Below are positions 60,301 through 64,000 of a stretch of DNA of 64,000 bases, piece by piece. The notes below the pieces were generated by a model. The model searched no databases and was not told the origin of the DNA. It saw only the letters and a program-made list of their open reading frames with translations. Numbering within the stretch: the first letter of the stretch is position 1; every line of letters begins with the position of its first letter. This stretch comes from Daphnia carinata. Taxonomy: Eukaryota > Arthropoda > Branchiopoda > Diplostraca > Daphniidae. The position numbers and the translations under genes were made by a program. The DNA is taken from positions 9,462,778-9,526,777 of the forward strand of contig NC_081336.1 of NCBI RefSeq assembly GCF_022539665.2. Reading direction: 5' to 3'.

Positions 60301-61662
60301 GATAACTTACTAACCAAAATGTTGAAATACGACCCGCGGAAAAGAATCAATTCGGCAGAAGTCGTTGAACGACTGGAATCCATTAAGAGAAAAGTAAGAC
60401 TATTTTTTTTTCTTAGTTTGAAGTAACAACGTAGACAATCGTAAATTTCTCGAATTTAGTTGACTGAAAAAGAAGAAGAATTTCGACAACTTTGTGCTCG
60501 TGACTCTTTGTCTGATCTAAAAGGAAGAGCCAACGACTTCATTCGCCTTGGAATTGATGTGAATGCAAAGGACGGTATGGGGCGGAATGCGCTCCATTAT
60601 TTGTGTGAATCAAAATCAAGCTCAAATTTAATTGGCGCCATTCAACTCTTAATCCAACTGGGAATCAATGTGAATGCAAAGGACAAATATGGACGGAATG
60701 CGCTCCATTATTTGTGTAAAACAAATTTAAGCCGAAATTTGATCAACGCCATTCAACTGTTAACCCAACTGGGAATTGATGTGAATGTAAAGGACGATGA
60801 TGGAAGGAATGCGCTCCATTATTTGTGTGAATCAAATTCAAGCCCACATTTAATTGAAACCATTCAACTCTTAATCCAACTGGGAATTGATGAGAATGCA
60901 AAGGACAATGATGGAAAGAATGCGCTCCATTATTTGTGTGAATCAAATTCAAGCCCAAATTTAATTGACGCCATTCAACTCTTAATCCAACTGGGAATTG
61001 ATGTGAATGCAAAGGACGATGATGGAAGGAATGGGCTCCATTATTTGTGTGAATCAAATTCAAGCCCAAATTTAATTGACACCATTCAACTCTTAATCCA
61101 ACTGGGAATTGATGGGAATGCAAAGGACGATGATGGATGGAATGCGCTCCATTATTTGTGTGAATCAAATTCAAGCCCAAATTTAATTGACGCCATTCAA
61201 CTCTTAATCCAACTGGGAATTGATGTGAAAGCTAAGAGTGATAATGGAATGGATGCGCTCCAATATTTGTGTCGATCAAATTTAAGCACAAATTTAATTG
61301 ACGCCATTTTACTCTTAATCCAACTGGGAATTGACGTGAATGCAAAGGACGAAAAAGGGAGGAATGCGCTCCATCATTTGTGTAAAACAAATTCAAGCAC
61401 AAATTTAATTGACGCCATTTTACTCTTAATCCAACTGGGAATTGACGTGAATGCAGAGGACAAATGGGGACAGAATGCACTCCATTATTTGTGTAAATCA
61501 AACTCAAGCCCAAATTTAATTGACGCCATTCAACTCTTAATCCAACTGGCAATTCGTGTCATATCCAATGGCCATGATGCAAGAACTTATTTACTCCGTA
61601 ACCATGGGATTAGGAACAAGGACAAAATCCTAAAACTACTCGACGAAGCAGTTCTTGTTTAA
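57309..61662 (+). CDS. Gene G: ANK-kinase-ANK-kinase-ANK protein, frameshifted in kinase 2
   Basis: Eight exons: 57309-57404, 57467-58059, 58153-58652, 58720-58844, 58909-59612, 59695-60201, 60269-60393, 60460-61662. The start is AATATGGCG. Only 32 residues of the pseudokinase remain (MADGSGQVFEGKLRV ... KNKEYK); a deletion has fused them to the donor before the ankyrin exon, in frame. Kinase 1 (from residue 162): GEGGFG, VAVK, YRDIKPSN (His lost), DFG. A second ankyrin block follows. Kinase 2 (from residue 605): GRGGFG, VAVK, HRDIQPSS, DFG. One extra G in TTCGGGTTC near 60140 shifts the frame to a TGA at 60149-60151, giving 824 aa. Without it the frame would run on to nine more ankyrin repeats and the LLDEAVLV end. 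The single indel in a short G run could be an assembly error. Confidence 0.68.
60545..61560 (+). repeat. Tandem ankyrin-coding repeats, nearly identical DNA (gene G)
   Basis: Nine 111-bp units. Units 3-6 differ at only a few bases each (ATTATTTGTGTGAATCAAAT recurring), the most homogeneous stretch in the window. Confidence 0.92.
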
Positions 61663-64000
61663 ATCATAACTCGTTTCTAGGCCATGCAATGCACTTTGAC
61701 GACGAAGAACTAAAATATGGCGACTGTCGCATACACTGAATTATTCTTACTTTTACCCCTAGAAAACTCAAATTCCCCGCTTTCTTGGCTGTTAGGACTA
61801 AAGATGCACCGATTTCACTTTTAAAAATACAAAAATGTGCGCATCGCCGTAGAGTCTTGTCAATTTACAATTCATTTAGCCAAGTTGATTGCGACTCATT
61901 GGACATTTTAAAAATTCTACTTGGTCAAACGTCTTTAAAACGAAAGAAAATATCGAAGATAAAAACCAGCAGGCGATTCAATATCGGTTCAACAAGCCTC
62001 TTTTCTCTTTGGAAAAGAATTTCATTTCATTTCAAGCTTCTAGCAAAACTGTAATGGAACTGATACAGGAAAACAATCAGTGCAGTTAAGAGCCTGGGTA
62101 AACGTTGGAAAAATAATAATTAATAAAAAAAATCTCGAATGATGAAAAAAAAGGCGGTAAACGCGAAAAACAAAACAAAAAATGAGTCAAAAACAGCAAA
62201 CCAGACGTGGGATTGGGTCCTGTTGTAAATCTATTGGTGTGAGAAAATTAAGCAAAGAGAGCAAAGCCATGATTATCCCTAGCTAATATGTAAAAGAGGA
62301 AACGATATAATATTCGAGCATATGCAGATGTGAAATACTAAAAATCAGCGTTTCGGTTGAACAAATTTTCGTCGTCAACTAAAGGACAAACAAGAAATCG
62401 TTGTAGGCCTATTTGAGAGAGCCAACTGGGAGCATAAACGATTAACAGTTCCGCTAGTCAAATTAAAAAAGAATATTCAACGTGAAAATAATACGAACGT
62501 CAAACTCGACCGTTAAATCTGTTCTTGCCAGCTTGTAGTAATGTTGCAACCACAACAGAAAAAGAACTAAACAAAACATCGAAAAATGCTATCTCAAGGA
62601 TTGTTAGGTACAGACATGAAAGAACAATGACACAATAAAATGAATCACCATGGCCTCATCAGATCAGTCAAATCAAGATCAGGCCTCAGTCAGATTTGTC
62701 AAAATTTCAAGGTGTATAGTTCACATGAACAGTACAGCCATTTAATAATTCAAGTATTGAAATGATTTTTTTAAATCCCCATATTATAGACTGTCAATCT
62801 CTAACCATTTGTTTCGGCAAATTATCTGCTTATATACAGTCGAACTCAAGATTTTAAAAAGGGCAGACATCTACCGGGAAAACGCGAAAATAGCACTTTT
62901 CTTGGAGTGACCTTCAAAAGTTTGGGGAAACAAAAGGCGAAAAATTAATCAAATGAAGTCGGCAAGAAAGACTTCTTCAAACGATTCTGCAAAACCGTCT
63001 GATGATCGGGAAAACAGCTAAGCCTCCCCCATTTCTAACTAAAACGAAAAATGAATCAAATGAAATCGGCAACAAATTGAGACAGTTATTCAAACGATTT
63101 TGCCAAGCCATCATTAGATGGCTTGGCGAAGAAAATTAGATTGGGAAAACAGTTCATCTTTCCCCATTTCAAACTAAAACACAGGACGCTTGCAATGTGG
63201 GTCAGTTCGAGCAATGCCATGCCAACAATACCCACCCTAGCTCTATGACGTCATCGAAGAAGAAATGGCGCGAAAAATGGCGAAATGTGGCCAGAAAACA
63301 ATAGACTGGAATGTAAGGCCGACCATGCATTGGCGAAAAAAAAAGGATTCTGTGCAGCTCTTAACTCATTTGAAGGATCTCTCATAAATCAATAGGAAAA
63401 AAAACGAAAACGGTTGCAATTTTGAAAATATCACAGCCAAACGACTTTTGGAGGGAGGGGTTGAAAATTTAGGCGCTTCTGAAATGTCGAAGTGCGCTGA
63501 TACATGCAAAACGAAAGCAAAAGAAAACAAAAAACTGACCTGGAAATGGAGCAGGGAACTCTTCCGCTTTGAATTGCATTCATACGCAGCAAAGCCATCG
63601 ATGAACTATCTTGCTTACAGTGCGCGATTGGGTAGTGGTTGCTGCATTCCCGTCGATGGCGCCAAATGATCCTCAATCAGCTGGCCGTCTTGCCATGGCC
63701 ATTTTTCTTCTTTCTCTATAGTCAGTCCTGCACTTAAGGATGCACTACATGAATAAGCTCCAGTCTACAGATAGTTTAGCAGCAATGCATCCAGGTGGTC
63801 CACTGCCTCAATTTGCACTAGTTCCATCATCTGATTTGAACACTTAATTATTGCAGACAAATGTGGTTGAACCGTCTTACTCTCCACACAAAAGTGAGTG
63901 GAGTCGACACGTAACACGTCCTTTGTGGATGCCAGTTAAAATGGCAATGAGACTGATGTGTTGGTGAGCACAATTTGGCTCTTTTTTTTACCCCCACCCC
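61663..64000. other. Flank after gene G and upstream region of a further copy
   Basis: No gene recognised. Shared blocks in order: 3' flank (61830-62080), GAAAATAATACGAACGTC near 62482, the 62885-63000 block, a second partial copy of that block at about 63045-63130 (TTATTCAAACGATTTTGCCA, matching 12810), the GGCGCGAAAAATGGCG block near 63268, and the large block from 63460. A candidate 5' UTR exon at 63857-63963 (TTATTGCAG acceptor, TTG/GTGAGC donor) indicates that another family member starts beyond the window. Confidence 0.65.

Noticed and set aside
63448-63669. Plus-strand 73-codon ORF near the window end
   Set aside because: Lies in a repeated spacer block and is not conserved in frame in other copies.

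Overview
The window looks like nuclear DNA of a small crustacean, most likely a Daphnia. This is an inference from three things: short (about 60-80 bp) GT-AG introns in AT-rich DNA, secreted C1q-domain genes of the type common in Daphnia, and a large tandem family of ankyrin/kinase genes. No search could be run, so species and gene identities rest on motif recognition.

Layout. (1) Positions 1-32340: a head-to-tail array of five plus-strand units, called A to E here. The ancestral gene appears to be a catalytically degenerate kinase domain, then an ankyrin block, a kinase domain, and a second ankyrin block. A (starts before the window) and B gained an extra ankyrin-kinase module. C lost its pseudokinase. 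D carries a frameshift. E lost its last ankyrin block. Spacers between genes are themselves copies of one another, so the repeated unit is gene plus flank. (2) Positions 32340-50800: unrelated DNA that interrupts the array. It holds a minus-strand COLFI-C1q gene, a plus-strand coiled-coil-C1q gene, C1q debris, a small two-exon ORF, a cluster of tRNA-like elements, an inverted-repeat transposon, satellites and much DNA with no recognisable gene. (3) Positions 50800-64000: the array resumes with F (intact), G (extra module, one frameshift) and the upstream flank of a further copy cut by the window end.

How the genes may work. The kinase domains resemble the IRE1/RNase L kinase branch (for example ELC after beta-5, GT-x-x-W-x-APEVL, and EGEHLFG in the C-lobe), but an ankyrin block follows each kinase where IRE1 and RNase L carry the KEN nuclease. 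Intact copies thus encode proteins with a first domain reading HGD/NFG (predicted inactive) and a second domain that keeps or loses catalytic residues depending on the copy. Ankyrin repeats are 37 residues rather than 33. Exon phases make ankyrin+N-lobe / C-lobe / C-tail a symmetric 0-0 module that can be duplicated in frame, which explains the copy-to-copy variation. A sensor or signalling role is inference only.

Two kinds of regulatory signal are conserved between copies: a GATA-like inverted repeat about 118 bp upstream of the start codons, and an upstream block with splice-site consensus on both strands.
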